Below are positions 16,593-25,705 of a stretch of DNA of 64,000 nt, one piece after another. The position numbers and the translations under genes were made by a program. The DNA is from VYFG01 sp022827325 (GTDB taxonomy: Bacteria > Pseudomonadota > Gammaproteobacteria > Arenicellales > Poriferihabitantaceae). The stretch is taken from assembly GCA_022827325.1 (NCBI GenBank), contig JAJDTE010000067.1:1-64000 (forward strand), written 5' to 3'. The notes below the pieces were generated by a model. It ran no database searches, was not told the DNA's origin, and saw only the letters and a program-made list of their open reading frames with translations. Position 1 is the first letter of the stretch; each line of letters begins with the position of its first letter.

Positions 16593-17438
16593 TCAGCAGC
16601 CCGCCAGCCCGCCGCAGGTGACGCGGGGCAGACCCGCCAGGTCATGCAGGGTTTCCACCCGGACGAAACCGGCGTCCCCGAACATCTCCGCCACCGCCGC
16701 CGCCTGTTCATACCCGTGTTCCAGTATGAGGTGACCGCCGGGCACGATGAACGGCGGCGCCGATGCGATGACGGTGCCGAGGTCGGCCAGTCCGCTCTTT
16801 CCGGCCACCAGTGCATCCGCCGGCTCGTGGCGGACCTCGCCAAGCAGGCATGGGTCATTCGCATCCACGTAGGGCGGATTGGCCAGAACCAGGTCGAATT
16901 GTTCGCCCGCCACCGCGGAAAACCAGTCCGAAACCAACAGCCGCACGTTCGCCGCACCGTGCCTGGCCGCATTCATGCGGGCCACCCCGATCGCCGGCAG
17001 GGAACGGTCCACCGCGGTGATGCGGGATTCCGGCCGTTCCCTGGCCACGGCCAGGGCAATGGCGCCGCAGCCGGTGCCGAGATCGAGAATCCGCGAGGCT
17101 CCCGCCGGCAGCCTGGCGAGTCCCTGCTCCACCAGAAGTTCCGTTTCCGGGCGTGGGATCAGGACGTCCGGCGTCACCTGCAGGCGCATCGACCAGAATT
17201 CCCGATGTCCGACCAGGTAGGCCACGGGCATGCCCCGGGCACGCTCCCCGACCTGCCTGAAGAAGGCCCTGGACACGGCATCCGCCAGGACACTGTCCGG
17301 ATGGGAGAGCAGCCAGGCCCGGCCCTTCCCGAGCTGATGCGCAAGCAGCACCTCCGCATCCAGCCGGGCAGTGTCCGTCTCGCCTTCCCGGAGTATTTCG
17401 GTCGCCCGGTCGAGCGAACGGGAGATGCTGCCGGTCAC
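16593..17438 (-). CDS. prmC: peptide chain release factor N5-glutamine methyltransferase
   Basis: A 281-residue SAM-dependent enzyme that methylates the glutamine of the GGQ motif in release factors RF1 and RF2. The N-terminal helical domain (1-95) binds the release factor; the SAM motif is ILDLGTGCGAIALA (117-130) and the substrate glutamine motif is NPPY (187-190). The start is a GTG that overlaps the prfA stop (GTGA, 4 bases), giving translational coupling with its own substrate's gene. Length matches E. coli PrmC (277). Confidence 0.96.
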   Translation of the reverse strand: MTGSISRSLDRATEILREGETDTARLDAEVLLAHQLGKGRAWLLSHPDSVLADAVSRAFFRQVGERARGMPVAYLVGHREFWSMRLQVTPDVLIPRPETELLVEQGLARLPAGASRILDLGTGCGAIALAVARERPESRITAVDRSLPAIGVARMNAARHGAANVRLLVSDWFSAVAGEQFDLVLANPPYVDANDPCLLGEVRHEPADALVAGKSGLADLGTVIASAPPFIVPGGHLILEHGYEQAAAVAEMFGDAGFVRVETLHDLAGLPRVTCGGLAGC

Positions 17439-18523
17439 GCCCCGGTGTTCAGCTCGGCCAGCTGAACGGCCTGGTTTTCCGTGACCAGGGGTTCAATCAC
17501 CTGGTCCAGGTCGCCGCCCATGATATCGACCAGCCGGTAGAGGGTCAGGTTGATGCGATGGTCCGTGACCCTGCCCTGGGGATAGTTGTAGGTGCGTATG
17601 CGCTCGGACCGGTCACCGCTGCCGACCAGGGACTTGCGTGTGCTGGCCTCCGTCTCCCGCTGCCTTTGCAGTTCGGCTTCCAGCAGCCTGGATGCCAGCA
17701 TGGACATGGCTCTGGCCCGGTTCTTGTGCTGGGAGCGCTCGTCCTGGCATTCCACCACGATACCGCTCGGCAGGTGCGTGATCCGGATGGCGGAATCGGT
17801 CTTGTTGACGTGCTGGCCGCCGGCGCCGGACGCGCGATAGGTATCCACCCTGAGATCCGCGGGGTTGAGTTCCACCGCATCCACCTCCTGGGCTTCGGGC
17901 AGCACCGCCACCGTGCAGGCCGACGTGTGGATCCGCCCCTGGGACTCGGTTTCCGGCACCCGCTGCACGCGGTGGGCGCCGGACTCGAACTTGAGGCGGG
18001 AATAGGCGCCCTGCCCCACGATGCGGGAGATGATTTCCCTGTACCCCCCGTGTTCGCCTTCGCTGCGGCTCAGCACCTCCACCTGCCAGCCCCGGACCTC
18101 GGCGTAGCAGCCGTACATCCGGAACAGGTCACCGGCGAAGATGGCCGCCTCGTCGCCCCCGGTGCCAGCGCGGATCTCGAGGAAGATGTTGCGGTTGTCG
18201 TTGGGGTCCCGGGGCAGCAGGAGTTTTTTCAGCTCGTCCTCGCGCTCCGCCAGGCCCGATTCGAGCCCGGGCAGCTCCTCCCTGGCCATGTCGCGGATGG
18301 AGTGGTCGTCGTCCTCAAGCATCTGCCGCGCCTCCTCGACCTGGCTCTCCAGCTCCCGGAAACCGTCAAACGCCATCACGACCGGTTCGATCTCCGACAG
18401 CTCGATGGACAGGCGGCGGAATTCATCCTGCTTGAGGGCCGTGTCCGGTTCGGACAGGAGCGCATGGATTTCCCCATGCCGGTCCCGTATCTGCTGGAGC
18501 CTTTCGCGGGTGGAGGAGTTCAT
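17435..18523 (-). CDS. prfA: peptide chain release factor 1
   Basis: A 362-residue class I release factor that reads UAA and UAG. Visible: helical domain 1, the stop-codon reading PxT motif in RVPETESQGRIHTSA, and the catalytic GGQ in SGAGGQHVNKTDSAIR, which is the substrate of PrmC encoded next. The ATG at 18523 is chosen because the family begins here; the frame stays open upstream only as an antisense-type shadow of hemA. It lies 72 bases after hemA and overlaps prmC by 4 bases: the classical hemA-prfA-prmC operon. Confidence 0.97.
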   Translation of the reverse strand: MNSSTRERLQQIRDRHGEIHALLSEPDTALKQDEFRRLSIELSEIEPVVMAFDGFRELESQVEEARQMLEDDDHSIRDMAREELPGLESGLAEREDELKKLLLPRDPNDNRNIFLEIRAGTGGDEAAIFAGDLFRMYGCYAEVRGWQVEVLSRSEGEHGGYREIISRIVGQGAYSRLKFESGAHRVQRVPETESQGRIHTSACTVAVLPEAQEVDAVELNPADLRVDTYRASGAGGQHVNKTDSAIRITHLPSGIVVECQDERSQHKNRARAMSMLASRLLEAELQRQRETEASTRKSLVGSGDRSERIRTYNYPQGRVTDHRINLTLYRLVDIMGGDLDQVIEPLVTENQAVQLAELNTGA

Positions 18524-18594
18524 GGGCACAGGAACTGGTTTCGGGTCATGACGGAACGGACCGGGCCGGGCCGGCGCCGGCCGGAAAATCCGGG

Positions 18595-19842
18595 CTAGAG
18601 CCCGAAGAGCTTGCGTGCGGCGGACAGCAGTCCGGGGTTGCCCTCCATGTCTGCCTGCTTGAGCTGCTGGCTGGGATGATGGGCGAACTTGTTGGACAGG
18701 TCCCGCGCCAGCTGCTCGAGCACCTGTTCGGGCTCCCCGCCCCTGGCCAGGCGCGCCCTGGCCTTGTCCAGTTCCTCCTTGCGGATGTCGTCCACCCGGC
18801 CGCGGAACGTCCGGATGACGGGTTCGGATTCCAGCGACCGCATCCAGCGCATGAACCGCACCACCTGCAGGTCGATGATGCTCTCGGCTTCGCGGGCCGC
18901 CCGCTCCCGCATGTCCCGGCCCTGCTCCACGACGCCCTGCAGGTCGTCGACGGTGTACAGGTACACATCCGGCAGTTCCCCCACCTGGGACTCGACGTCC
19001 CGGGGCACCGCCAGGTCGAGAATGAAGATCGGACGGTGCCGGCGCTGGCGGATGGCTCCCTCCACCGCACCCTTGCCCAGAATGGGCAGCGTGCTTGCGG
19101 TGGACGACACGATGATGTCTGCCTGGTGCAGGCGGTCCGGTATCTCGGCAAGGGCGATGGCTTGGCAGTCCACCGCCTCGGCCAGCCTCCGCGCCCGTTC
19201 CACCGAGCGGTTCGCAACGATCAGTTTCCGCACCCGCTGTTCCTTCAGGTGACGGGCCACCAGCTCGATGGTTTCCCCGGCGCCGATGAGCAGGACGGTG
19301 AGTGACGCCAGGTCCGCAAACACCCGGGAGGCCAGGCTGACGCCGGCGTAGGCCACGGAAACCGGGCTGGAACCGATGGCCGTGTCCGTACGCACCTGCT
19401 TGGCCACGCTGAAGGTATGCTGGAACAACCGGTTGAATACCTTGCCGGTGGTGCCGGCCGCGCTGGCGCGCTGGAAGGCATCCTTCATCTGTCCCAGGAT
19501 CTGGGGTTCCCCCAGCACCATCGAGTCGAGACCGGATGCCACCCTGAAGGCGTGTTTCACGGCCTGCTCGTCGGGGTAGACGTAGAGGCTGCGGCTGAGC
19601 TCCCCCTCGCCCAGTCCGGCATGCGCCGACAGCCAGTCCACCACCCGTTCGCGGTTGATCCGGGTGTTGCCGCAATACAGTTCGGTACGATTGCAGGTGG
19701 ACAGGATGGCGGCCTCGGTCGCAATGCGCGATTTCGCCAGGTCGTCCAGTGCCTCGCCCATGACATCCGGGCCGAAAGCCACCCGTTCGCGCAGATTCAC
19801 GGGCGCGGTTTCATGATTCAGACCCAGGGCCAGAAGGTGCAC
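18595..19842 (-). CDS. hemA: glutamyl-tRNA reductase
   Basis: A 415-residue NADPH-dependent enzyme making glutamate-1-semialdehyde from Glu-tRNA, the first committed step of C5 tetrapyrrole synthesis. The catalytic cysteine is C50 in LSTCNRTELYC; the NADPH domain has LLIGAGETIELVARHL and the C-terminal helical dimerisation domain is complete. Start is a GTG, which is unusual but needed to include the N-terminal HLLALGLNHETAPVNLRE pattern of the family. First gene of the hemA-prfA-prmC operon and divergent from a lipoprotein gene. Confidence 0.97.
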   Translation of the reverse strand: MHLLALGLNHETAPVNLRERVAFGPDVMGEALDDLAKSRIATEAAILSTCNRTELYCGNTRINRERVVDWLSAHAGLGEGELSRSLYVYPDEQAVKHAFRVASGLDSMVLGEPQILGQMKDAFQRASAAGTTGKVFNRLFQHTFSVAKQVRTDTAIGSSPVSVAYAGVSLASRVFADLASLTVLLIGAGETIELVARHLKEQRVRKLIVANRSVERARRLAEAVDCQAIALAEIPDRLHQADIIVSSTASTLPILGKGAVEGAIRQRRHRPIFILDLAVPRDVESQVGELPDVYLYTVDDLQGVVEQGRDMRERAAREAESIIDLQVVRFMRWMRSLESEPVIRTFRGRVDDIRKEELDKARARLARGGEPEQVLEQLARDLSNKFAHHPSQQLKQADMEGNPGLLSAARKLFGL

Positions 19843-19877
19843 GGAACGAAATTGGCAGCGATTCTTTATGTCGTTGT

Positions 19878-19906
19878 ATTATAATGCCGGGATGGAGAAA
19901 TGTCCG
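19878..19906 (-). promoter_or_regulatory. candidate promoter of hemA-prfA-prmC
   Basis: On the minus strand CGGACA, a 17-base spacer and a perfect TATAAT precede the hemA GTG by about 36 bases. The -10 region (ATTATAAT) is nearly self-complementary and also shows a TATAAT on the plus strand, but no -35 fits there. Confidence 0.55.
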
Positions 19907-20095
19907 TACCCCGTGGGATGCTAAGGCGATGCGGCGAGATACCGTGCAGGGAGAATCAGGTGTACGACCGGACCCGGTTGCGTCCGGTTTACGCGAGCAT
20001 GACGGCACGGGAAAACGCCGGCCTGCATGCAACCTGTCCCTACGCGCCATGTACCATCATTCCACCGCAGCCCGGCTGACCGCCCGGCGGCATCC

Positions 20096-21979
20096 ATGAG
20101 CGGCCATTCGCAGCAAGTCCCGCAAGGCCTTTTCGCCGGCATCCGGCCGGCACCCGCCCTGATCGCGCTCCTGCTCGGCCTGTCGCTGGGCGCCTGTGCG
20201 CCCGCCGTGACACCACCCGGAGAAGTGCCGTCGGGGGCGGAACCCGGGACCGGCCCCGGGGCCGCGATCGACGGTGACCCCGCCCACGCGGGAATGCCTG
20301 ACCGGCCCGGCACCGAAGACTCCGAACTGACGCCCGAGCTTTTGTACGATGTGCTGGTGGCGGCAGTGGCCAACCAGCGCAACCGTCCGGATCTGGCGCT
20401 GGACGCACTTGTGCGCGCCGTCTACCTGTCCAGGAACCGGCATCTGGCGGTCAACGCCATCCAGCTTGCGCTGCGGCTCGGGGAAAACCAGCAGGCCATC
20501 GACCTCTCACGCCTGCTGCTGGCCCGGGACCCGGACAATACCAGCGCGGTGTTCACCCTGGCCACCGCCCAGATCCGCAATGAAATGGCGGAAGACGCGG
20601 CCGACACGCTGCTGGACCTGGTGGACAGCCAGGACATCGACGGAGAAGCGGTACTGCAGGAGGTGGCCGGCATCATCGCCCGCCAGAAGGAACCCGCCAG
20701 GACCTATTTGCGTGACCGCCTGGACCGGGCGATGGATGAAGGAAATGTCATGGCCATCTTCACGGCGGCCCTGGTTGCCGCCCGTCTCGAAGAGTCCGAT
20801 CAACACCGCAGCCTGCTGGAACTGGTGCTCAGCCGCATGCCCGAGTGGGAGACCGCGGCCATATTCAAACTCGCCCACATTGCGGACAATGAACGCGAAC
20901 AGCTGGACTCGTGGGCGGAAGAATTTCTCGAGACCAGCCCGTCTGCGGAACGCTTTCGCATCCAGTACGGTCACCTCCTGATCCTGGATGAGCGCCTGGA
21001 AGATTCCCTGTACCAGTTCAGCACCGTCCTTGAATTCAATCCGGAATCCGCCGACGCCCTGTTCGCGGCCGCGGTGGTGAACATGGAACAGGAGGAATAC
21101 GAGACCGCCGAGCCGCTCTTTCGGCGCTACCTCGCCGGAAACGGCAACGCCGACCAGGCCCGCATCTATCTGGCGGAGATGCTGATCGACCAGGAGCGGT
21201 ACGGCGATGCCTCCCCGCTGCTGCGCCAGGTGCAGTCCAGCCGTCACTACCTGGAGGCCCAGATCATGCTCTCCGGGGTCATCGCGCGGCAAAGCAACGT
21301 GGAGGCCGGGCTCAGCCACCTGCGCGGCATCGACGCCAACGGCGAGGAGGAATCCGTGCGCCTGATCCTGGAACAGGATCTGCTCCTCAGGGAATTCAGT
21401 CTCATGGAGCGGTCCATGGCACTGCTCACGGAGGCGCTGGTGGAGCGGCCGGAACATCCGAGCCTGCTGTACAGCCGCGGCCTCCTGGCCGCCCAGCTGA
21501 ACAGGATCGACGTGATCGAACAGGATATGCGGTTGCTGATCGAACTGCAGCCTGACAATGCCCATGCATACAACGCGCTGGGCTACACCCTGGCGGACCA
21601 GACGGACCGTCTGGACGAGGCGCTGGCACTCATCACCAGGGCGCTGGCGCTTCTTCCCGAGGATCCGTACATCCTGGACAGCATGGGCTGGGTGCAGTAC
21701 CGGATAGGGGATATGGACCGGGCGCTGGAATATCTCGTGCAGGCCTGGGACCACAAGAAGGACGCGGAAATCGCGGCCCACCTGGGAGAGGTGCTCTGGG
21801 TTCTCGGCCGCAGAGCCGAAGCCGAGGATATCTGGGCGCAGGGGAAGGAAACCGGTCCGGACAACACCACCCTGCTCAAGACCATCGACCGGTTCCTCGA
21901 CGACGAATCCGACCGGCACGCGGTGTACACCCGGGGAGCGTCCCGGCACCTGACCCTGAAGCCGGCCGTCAACGCCTGA
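20096..21979 (+). CDS. TPR-repeat outer-membrane-type lipoprotein
   Basis: A 627-residue lipoprotein from ATG 20096. The signal peptide ends in a lipobox LSLGAC with the modified cysteine at position 34; the following residue is alanine, so transport to the outer membrane by Lol is expected. The rest is a chain of about ten or more tetratricopeptide-like helical repeats, recognisable in ALNAIQLALRLGENQQAIDL-type units and the C-terminal copy AHAYNALGYTLADQTDRLDE and YILDSMGWVQYRIGDMDRAL. No enzyme domain is seen, so it is probably a scaffold. The gene is immediately upstream of lolB (31 bases), a common gammaproteobacterial arrangement; its function in that arrangement is not known to me. Confidence 0.85.
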   Translation: MSGHSQQVPQGLFAGIRPAPALIALLLGLSLGACAPAVTPPGEVPSGAEPGTGPGAAIDGDPAHAGMPDRPGTEDSELTPELLYDVLVAAVANQRNRPDLALDALVRAVYLSRNRHLAVNAIQLALRLGENQQAIDLSRLLLARDPDNTSAVFTLATAQIRNEMAEDAADTLLDLVDSQDIDGEAVLQEVAGIIARQKEPARTYLRDRLDRAMDEGNVMAIFTAALVAARLEESDQHRSLLELVLSRMPEWETAAIFKLAHIADNEREQLDSWAEEFLETSPSAERFRIQYGHLLILDERLEDSLYQFSTVLEFNPESADALFAAAVVNMEQEEYETAEPLFRRYLAGNGNADQARIYLAEMLIDQERYGDASPLLRQVQSSRHYLEAQIMLSGVIARQSNVEAGLSHLRGIDANGEEESVRLILEQDLLLREFSLMERSMALLTEALVERPEHPSLLYSRGLLAAQLNRIDVIEQDMRLLIELQPDNAHAYNALGYTLADQTDRLDEALALITRALALLPEDPYILDSMGWVQYRIGDMDRALEYLVQAWDHKKDAEIAAHLGEVLWVLGRRAEAEDIWAQGKETGPDNTTLLKTIDRFLDDESDRHAVYTRGASRHLTLKPAVNA

Positions 21980-22010
21980 GACAGGCGAAGCCCCGGCCCG
22001 ACCCAGGACA

Positions 22011-22703
22011 ATGTCAGCCCGATTCACCGGTTTCAGGCAGGTCCTTCTGGTACTGGCGGTATCCATCCTGTCCGCCTGTGCCACGCCCACCCCGATGGAA
22101 GAATTCACGCGCGAGGAAGCCCTGGCCCGGTGGGAAACCATACGCGGGGAACTGGCCACCATCGACCACTGGTCCCTGAAGGGCAAGATGGGGGTGCGGA
22201 CCGGTCCCAAGGGCGGCAGTGCCACGCTCAAGTGGCGCTATGCCCCTGACAGCCAGGAAATCGAGCTCTACGGCCCGTTCGGCGGTGGCCGGGTCATCAT
22301 CAACGTGGACGGCAGCGGTGCGGTGCTGCGGGACACCAAGGGCCGGGTGATCCACGGCAAGTCCGCCTCGGAAGTCCTGTATCTGAGACTCGGCTGGCAC
22401 GTGCCGTTCGACCACCTCGCCGACTGGGCGCGGGGACTCCCGGGCGACGGGGCCAGGGAAGTCGTCATTGACGGAACGGGGCGGCTCAGGCGCATGGTGC
22501 AGGACAACTGGCGCATCGAGTACCAGGAATACGAGTCCCAGGGAAACACCCTGCCCGGTTTCGCCCTGCCGGCGAAGCTGCAGGTTTCCGCCCTGCCCGG
22601 CACCATGGAAATCTATGCCGACGACGGCGAGTACCTTGGGGACGAACTCAATGTCAAGGTCATTTTGAATCGCTGGTGGGAAATTGAACGAAATTCCTCC
22701 TGA
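22011..22703 (+). CDS. lolB: outer-membrane lipoprotein receptor LolB
   Basis: A 230-residue lipoprotein that accepts lipoproteins from periplasmic LolA and inserts them in the outer membrane. Signal peptide with lipobox ILSAC (C23); the mature part has the LolA/LolB beta-barrel pattern, including HWSLKGKMGVRTGPKGGSAT and the LolB-type WRIEYQEYE strand. Length (E. coli LolB 207) and the position directly before ispE support the call. The 3' end overlaps the ispE start by 20 bases. Confidence 0.92.
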   Translation: MSARFTGFRQVLLVLAVSILSACATPTPMEEFTREEALARWETIRGELATIDHWSLKGKMGVRTGPKGGSATLKWRYAPDSQEIELYGPFGGGRVIINVDGSGAVLRDTKGRVIHGKSASEVLYLRLGWHVPFDHLADWARGLPGDGAREVVIDGTGRLRRMVQDNWRIEYQEYESQGNTLPGFALPAKLQVSALPGTMEIYADDGEYLGDELNVKVILNRWWEIERNSS

Positions 22704-23547
22704 TGCCCGACTCCTCTCGCCTGCGAAGATAAATCTGTTCCTGCATGTGACCGGGCGGCGCCCGGACGGATACCATCTGCTGCAGACCTGGATGCAGTTT
22801 CTCGACTGGGGCGACAGGATGCTGTTCCGGACCAACCGCAAGGGCCTGATCCGGCGGCACGATGAACACCCCTACACGCTGCCGGCCGCCGATCTCAGTA
22901 TCCGCGCCGCCGAAGTCCTGAGACAGGCCGCCGGCAGGCCGGAGCTGGGCGCCGACATCACGCTGGAAAAACGCGTGCCGCCCGGCACCGGCCTGGGCGG
23001 CGGCAGCAGCAATGCCGCCACCACACTGCTGGTCCTCAACCGCCTCTGGCGACTGCATCTGTCCGCAGCGCAATTGCGCGACCTCGGCCGGGGGCTCGGC
23101 GCCGACGTGCCGGTCTTCCTGCATGGCGCTTCCGCCTGGGCGGAAGGCACCGGAGACCTGCTGACGACGATGTGCCCCCCCGCGGGCTGGGTGGCGGTGG
23201 CCCTGCCGGGCGTTGCGGTTTCCACTGAATCGATTTTCTCGGACCCCGGCCTGCGCAGGGACCATCCCCCGGTTGCCGTCCGGGACTACACGGCCGGGCT
23301 TACCGGCAACGACCTGGAGGCGGTCACCTTTCAGCGCCACCCGGAAGTGGCCGCGGCCCACCGCTGCCTGTCGCGGTTCGGCCCCGCAAGGATGAGCGGC
23401 ACCGGCAGCGCGGTGTTCGTGCCCCTGCCGACCCGCGAAGCCGCCGAACAGGTCATCGGCCAATTGCCCGACGGGATGACGGGATTGGCCGCCCGGCGCC
23501 TGAACCTAAGTCCGCTCAAGGACTGGATGCCCGGTACGGAGTCCTGA
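22684..23547 (+). CDS. ispE: 4-diphosphocytidyl-2-C-methyl-D-erythritol kinase
   Basis: A 287-residue GHMP kinase of the MEP isoprenoid pathway that phosphorylates CDP-methylerythritol. The N-terminal SPAKINLFLHVTGRRPDGYH holds the conserved lysine K15; the ATP loop is PPGTGLGGGSSNAATTLL; the C-terminal motif GTGSAVFV is present. The start is a TTG at 22684 inside lolB; no ATG exists in frame before the conserved SPAKINL motif, so a rare start codon with translational coupling to lolB is likely. A strong intrinsic terminator lies 31 bases after the stop. Confidence 0.94.
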   Translation: MNEIPPDARLLSPAKINLFLHVTGRRPDGYHLLQTWMQFLDWGDRMLFRTNRKGLIRRHDEHPYTLPAADLSIRAAEVLRQAAGRPELGADITLEKRVPPGTGLGGGSSNAATTLLVLNRLWRLHLSAAQLRDLGRGLGADVPVFLHGASAWAEGTGDLLTTMCPPAGWVAVALPGVAVSTESIFSDPGLRRDHPPVAVRDYTAGLTGNDLEAVTFQRHPEVAAAHRCLSRFGPARMSGTGSAVFVPLPTREAAEQVIGQLPDGMTGLAARRLNLSPLKDWMPGTES

Positions 23548-23577
23548 ACGGTTCCCGGGCGTTGACACCGACCGGTC

Positions 23578-23602
23578 CGGTATTGACAATACCGCGTTTT
23601 TT
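23578..23602 (+). terminator. intrinsic terminator after ispE
   Basis: A 7-base-pair perfect stem CGGTATT / AATACCG with a 3-base loop is followed after two bases by TTTTTT. This closes the lipoprotein-lolB-ispE unit before the tRNA gene. Confidence 0.85.
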
Positions 23603-23678
23603 GCCCGGGGCGTCCCGGCGCGTTCCCGCATGCGGCCGTCAGCCCGACCCCGCCCGGCGCCCGTGGCGGGGCGGTTGC

Positions 23679-23707
23679 CTGAAAAATTATCGGAAATGCG
23701 CTAGTAT
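23679..23707 (+). promoter_or_regulatory. candidate promoter of tRNA-Gln and prs
   Basis: CTGAAA (23679-23684), a 17-base spacer and TAGTAT (23702-23707) precede the tRNA by about 95 bases. The DNA after the -10 is GC-rich, as expected of a stringently controlled stable RNA promoter. The preceding terminator means a new promoter is needed here. Confidence 0.5.
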
Positions 23708-23801
23708 CCCCTGCCGGGTCGGACCGGCTGACCGAGGTCATTCTCGGCGCCGTTTCCGGTTCCCTGTTCACCGATTACCGCATTCAACTGAAACCAGAAT
23801 T

Positions 23802-23878
23802 TGGGGTGTAGCCAAGCGGCCTAAGGCACCGGGTTTTGATCCCGGCATTCGGAGGTTCGAATCCTCCCACCCCAGCCA
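23802..23878 (+). tRNA. tRNA-Gln (anticodon TTG)
   Basis: A full cloverleaf of 77 bases including an encoded CCA. Acceptor stem TGGGGTG pairs with CACCCCA followed by discriminator G; the anticodon stem CCGGG / CCCGG encloses the loop TTTTGAT, giving anticodon TTG (reads CAA, and CAG by wobble). The T-arm has GGAGG TTCGAAT CCTCC. The sequence closely resembles E. coli tRNA-Gln. It ends 21 bases before the prs start, so tRNA and mRNA probably share a transcript that is cut by RNase P and 3' trimming. Confidence 0.97.
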
Positions 23879-23899
23879 TTGATTGTGAGAGGAATCTTC

Positions 23900-24850
23900 G
23901 TGTCACTTGACAATCTCTCGGTTTTTGCGGGCAACGCAAACCCTGAACTGGCGCTTGAGGTGGTACAGAGTCTCGGCATACCCCTGGGCAAGGCGTCGGT
24001 GGGAACCTTCAGCGACGGCGAGATCAACGTCGAGATCATGGAAAACGTCCGGGGCCGCGACGTTTTCGTGATCCAGCCCACCTGTGCCCCGTCTAACAAC
24101 AACCTGATGGAACTCCTGGTGATGATCGACGCCCTGAACCGTTCCTCCGCCGGCCGGATCACCGCGGTGATGCCGTATTTCGGCTATGCCCGCCAGGACC
24201 GGCGGCCGCGGACCGCGCGGGTGGCGATCACGGCCAAGCTGGTGGCATCCATGATCAAGTCGGCCGGCGCGGACCGGGTCCTGACCATGGACCTGCACGC
24301 CGACCAGATTCAGGGGTTTTTCGACATTCCCTGCGACAACATATACGGCTCCCCGGTCCTGATGGGGGAGATCTGGCGCAAGCGCCTGTCCAATCCCGTC
24401 GTGGTTTCCCCCGACGTGGGGGGGGTGGTGCGTGCCCGGGCCATGGCGAAACAACTGGAGACAGAACTGGCGATCATCGACAAGCGGCGCCCGCGGGCGA
24501 ACGAGGCCAAGGTGATGCATATCATCGGCGAGGTCGAGGGCCGTTCATGCATCATGATTGACGACATGGTGGACACCGCCAACACACTGTGCGAGGCGGC
24601 GGAGGCCCTGAAGGACCGCGGCGCGGTGAAAGTGGTGGCGACCTGTACCCACGCGGTGCTGTCCGGCGAGGCGATCAAGCGCATTGCCGAGTCCGCCCTG
24701 GACGAGTTGCTGGTCACCAATTCCATCCCGTTGAGCGAGGAAGCGCAGGACTGCGCCATGATCACGCAGCTCAGCGTGGCGGAGCTGCTGGCGGAGTCCA
24801 TTCGCCGGATTACCACCGGGGACTCCATCAGCAACCTGTTCATTGACTGA
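23900..24850 (+). CDS. prs: ribose-phosphate pyrophosphokinase
   Basis: A 316-residue enzyme making PRPP from ribose 5-phosphate and ATP for nucleotide, histidine, tryptophan and NAD synthesis. Motifs: NLSVFAGNANPELA at the start, the flexible loop FGYARQDRRPRTARVAITAK, metal/ATP histidine in VLTMDLHADQIQGFF and the PRPP-binding loop IDDMVDTANTLCEAAEAL. The GTG at 23900 with AGAGGA upstream gives the family length of about 315; a TTG at 23879 inside the tRNA end would add seven unconserved residues. Placement between tRNA-Gln and rplY is the usual gammaproteobacterial order. Confidence 0.97.
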   Translation: MSLDNLSVFAGNANPELALEVVQSLGIPLGKASVGTFSDGEINVEIMENVRGRDVFVIQPTCAPSNNNLMELLVMIDALNRSSAGRITAVMPYFGYARQDRRPRTARVAITAKLVASMIKSAGADRVLTMDLHADQIQGFFDIPCDNIYGSPVLMGEIWRKRLSNPVVVSPDVGGVVRARAMAKQLETELAIIDKRRPRANEAKVMHIIGEVEGRSCIMIDDMVDTANTLCEAAEALKDRGAVKVVATCTHAVLSGEAIKRIAESALDELLVTNSIPLSEEAQDCAMITQLSVAELLAESIRRITTGDSISNLFID

Positions 24851-24856
24851 CCGGAA

Positions 24857-24883
24857 CTGGGGCCGGCCCCCTGCGGGAGGCCC
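24857..24883 (+). terminator. weak GC-rich hairpin between prs and rplY
   Basis: GGGGCC and GGCCCC arms separated by about 15 bases follow the prs stop, and a loosely T-rich stretch (TTTTGTTTG) begins a little later. It could be an attenuator or processing hairpin. No clean T-tract directly abuts it. Confidence 0.25.
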
Positions 24884-24944
24884 CCGAATGAATTTTGTTT
24901 GACTAACGGCCCCATGGGCCAATGGAAAGTGAGAGAAACCACAA

Positions 24945-25625
24945 ATGAGTGAAGAAGTCGTTCTGAAGGCCCGGATCCGGGCACGAACCGGCACCAGCCT
25001 GGTACGCCGCCTGCGCAAGGAAGGCGATGTCCCGGCGGTTCTGTACGGCGCCGGCAAGGAGAACCTGAGTATCGCGGTGAACCACGATCTCCTGTTCCAC
25101 AGCCTGGAACGGGAGGAGTTCTTTTCCCAGGTGATCACCATTGATACCGACGGCAAGAGGGAAAGGGCGATCCTGCGCGATGTCCAGCGCCATCCCCACA
25201 AGACCAGGATCCTGCATGCGGATTTCCAGCGGATCGACGAAAACAAACCGATCCACATCGCCCTGCCGATCCACTACTTCGGCGAGGATGAATGCCTCGG
25301 CGTGCGGATCGACGGCGGCATGATTTCCCACCTGATGAACGAGGTGGAAGTCACCTGCCTGCCGAAAGACCTGCCGGAACATATCGAGATGAACGTCAGC
25401 GAGCTGCGCCTCGGCCAGTCCCTGCACCTGTCGGATATCCAGTTGCCCGAGGGCGTGCAGATCACTGCGTTCACCCATGGCGACATCCATGAGCACGATA
25501 ATGCCGTGGTGGCTGTGCAGGCCACCCGGGTATCGGCAAAATCCGAGGTGCCGGACGAACAGGTCGGGGAGGAGGAAGCCGATGCCGATGCAGATGCCGA
25601 AGCGGATACCGGGGAAGAGGAATAG
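24945..25625 (+). CDS. rplY: 50S ribosomal protein L25/Ctc
   Basis: A 226-residue 5S rRNA-binding protein of the long CTC type (E. coli L25 has 94 residues). The N-terminal L25 domain (1-95) contains the RTGTSLVRRLRKEGDVPAVLYG stretch shortened here as the conserved GTSLVRRLRKEGDVPAVLYG; the C-terminal TL5-like beta domain follows (DLPEHIEMNVSELRLGQSLH). It ends in an acidic Glu/Asp/Ala tail typical of these proteins. Standard order prs-rplY-pth-ychF. A small GGCCC/GGGCC hairpin lies in the leader just before the ribosome site GAGAGAAA. Confidence 0.95.
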   Translation: MSEEVVLKARIRARTGTSLVRRLRKEGDVPAVLYGAGKENLSIAVNHDLLFHSLEREEFFSQVITIDTDGKRERAILRDVQRHPHKTRILHADFQRIDENKPIHIALPIHYFGEDECLGVRIDGGMISHLMNEVEVTCLPKDLPEHIEMNVSELRLGQSLHLSDIQLPEGVQITAFTHGDIHEHDNAVVAVQATRVSAKSEVPDEQVGEEEADADADAEADTGEEE

Positions 25626-25705
25626 GCAGCTCCCGGCCAGACGATCACCGGTCATTCCCCGGCCCCCAGGCAATCTCGCCCGCATACCGCGTCCCTGCAC
25701 AAGCC

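Noticed and set aside
18524..19675. Upstream in-frame extension of prfA to 746 codons
   Set aside because: The extension runs through hemA in another frame and has no similarity to release factors; the family starts at 18523.
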